Positions 61,789 through 64,000 of a stretch of DNA of 64,000 nucleotides are shown here, piece by piece. The stretch spans positions 1 to 64,000 of the forward strand of contig JAQYTT010000002.1 in the NCBI GenBank assembly GCA_029433155.1, read 5' to 3'. Both the position numbers and the translations under genes were made by a program. The notes beneath the pieces are model-generated. The model saw nothing but the letters and a program-made list of their open reading frames with translations, searched no databases and was not told the DNA's origin. Source of the DNA: Lactobacillaceae bacterium L1_55_11 (GTDB lineage Bacteria; Bacillota; Bacilli; Lactobacillales; Lactobacillaceae). Position 1 is the stretch's first letter. The number at the start of each line of letters is the position of its first letter.

Positions 61789-62697
61789 ATGGCTTCTTTA
61801 CAAGATATTCAACGGCGGATGTCGTCAACTAAGAAGACGCGGCAGATTACCAGTGCCATGCAGATGGTGTCAACCGCCAAGCTCAGTCAAATTCAGCGCA
61901 ACACGGCCGGTTACCACGAGTATGCTGCCCGCTTGGAGCTGATTGTTGAGCACTTACTGGCGGCCCATCTGCTCGATAAAGTTGACAGCCACCACATTCC
62001 CCTGGTTTCCCAGCGGCCAATCAAGAAGACTGGTTTGTTGGTGATTACTTCTGACCGGGGCCTGGTGGGATCTTATAATGCCAACGTCATCAAGCAGACC
62101 AATGCTTTAATGAAAAAGCTATCCTTGGATCCTAGTAACACGGCCATCTTGGCTGTAGGTGGTAACGGGGCTGATTTCTACAAGAAGCGTGGCTTTGACG
62201 TCGTTTTGGAACACCGTGGTGTTTCTGATGTCCCTAGCTTTAACGAAATCCGCCAGGTGCTAAAGACGGTCATCAGTCTTTATGACAGTGAGGCCTTTGA
62301 CGCCTTGCACGTGGTTTACAACCACTTTGTTAACCGGCTGACCAGTGAGTACCGGGATGTTCAGCTTCTGCCTTTGACCAGTGAAACCCTGGCTCAGATG
62401 GGTGGGACCGAAGAACACAAGGATATTTATCGGACGCAGAGTGTTTACGAAGTCGAACCGGACACTACCGCGGTCTTAAACGTAATCCTGCCTCAGTTTG
62501 CTGAGAGCTTGGTCTACGAGGCGGTCTTGGATGCCAAGACGGCTGAACACGCTGCTTCATCAACGGCAATGAGTGCTGCGACCGATAATGCTAAGGACCT
62601 GATTAACAGTCTGAGTCTGCAATATAACCGGGCCCGTCAAGCCGCCATCACGACCGAGATTACTGAAATCACCGGTGGTATGGTTGCCCTTGAATAG
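61789..62697 (+). CDS. atpG: F-type ATP synthase subunit gamma
   Basis: 302 residues. [26 protein letters not shown] at the start and the C-terminal [20 protein letters not shown] form the rotating central shaft. AAAGGAGG precedes the ATG. Confidence 0.97.
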   Translation: MASLQDIQRRMSSTKKTRQITSAMQMVSTAKLSQIQRNTAGYHEYAARLELIVEHLLAAHLLDKVDSHHIPLVSQRPIKKTGLLVITSDRGLVGSYNANVIKQTNALMKKLSLDPSNTAILAVGGNGADFYKKRGFDVVLEHRGVSDVPSFNEIRQVLKTVISLYDSEAFDALHVVYNHFVNRLTSEYRDVQLLPLTSETLAQMGGTEEHKDIYRTQSVYEVEPDTTAVLNVILPQFAESLVYEAVLDAKTAEHAASSTAMSAATDNAKDLINSLSLQYNRARQAAITTEITEITGGMVALE

Positions 62698-62747
62698 GAT
62701 TTGACCTGGTAAAATAAGCTGTTTGCCTTCTTGGCGAACCATAATGA

Positions 62748-64000
<1,253 letters not shown>

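Overview
This window is the replication-origin region of a low-G+C-phylum lactic acid bacterium, most likely in the family Lactobacillaceae. Evidence for this is the dnaA/dnaN/yaaA/recF/gyrB/gyrA block, the dnaA-oriC-rpmH-rnpA-yidC junction, a Tyr T-box leader, an L-2-hydroxyisocaproate-type dehydrogenase very like the Weissella confusa enzyme, PepO, a DUF4811 exporter pair and an F-type ATPase operon. By eye the G+C content is near one half, high for the Leuconostoc/Weissella branch, so I do not name a genus. No rRNA, CRISPR array, transposase or complete prophage was seen.

Layout. 1-3060: menB and a divergent hotdog thioesterase, then an AgrC/AgrA-like two-component pair. 3070-12032 (minus strand): gyrA, gyrB, recF, yaaA, dnaN, dnaA; DnaA boxes lie on both sides of dnaA, with an AT-rich unwinding candidate between dnaA and dnaN. 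12500-15741 (plus): rpmH, rnpA, yidC, corA, an MscL-like protein and a small membrane protein, followed by two perfect parS sites. 15800-24970: esterase, FAD protein, PspC, T-box/tyrS, a candidate small RNA, an ABC transporter with duplicated permeases, an HdeD-like protein, tRNA-Asn and a small HTH protein. 25145-30767: a 5-oxoproline operon (pxpA, pxpB, pxpC, NRAMP transporter, DUF1445) led by a biotin-carboxylase relative that has lost its active site. 30799-31713: a hydroxyacid dehydrogenase. 31990-35602: an AT-rich island with an XRE regulator and a lactococcin-972-type membrane protein/ABC pair, probably acquired. 35694-38607: a TrpXYZ-like ABC importer on the minus strand. 38756-47237: small genes, an Rrf2/nitroreductase pair, two Fluc genes, DegV, a HesB-like protein, hemolysin III, a candidate structured RNA, alpha-carbonic anhydrase and PepO. 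47324-48607: tRNA-Tyr and tRNA-Gln next to a cI/cro-like repressor pair. 48723-58000: pgk, helD, coaA, an MFS exporter with DUF4811, a cold-shock gene, gpmA and uraA. 58142-64000: atpBEFHAGD, with atpD cut by the window end.

The most notable observation is the leader of the TrpXYZ-like importer. Behind a strong promoter it encodes a 15-residue peptide with its own ribosome binding site and two consecutive Trp codons, followed by mutually exclusive stems and two terminator-like hairpins. That is the layout of ribosome-mediated attenuation, and it independently predicts tryptophan as the substrate. Other candidates are a pseudo-biotin-carboxylase in the oxoprolinase operon, two unassigned structured RNAs (20491-20679 and about 44338-44622), a three-operator phage-like switch beside tRNA genes, and a bacteriocin-type ABC island with no intact bacteriocin gene.
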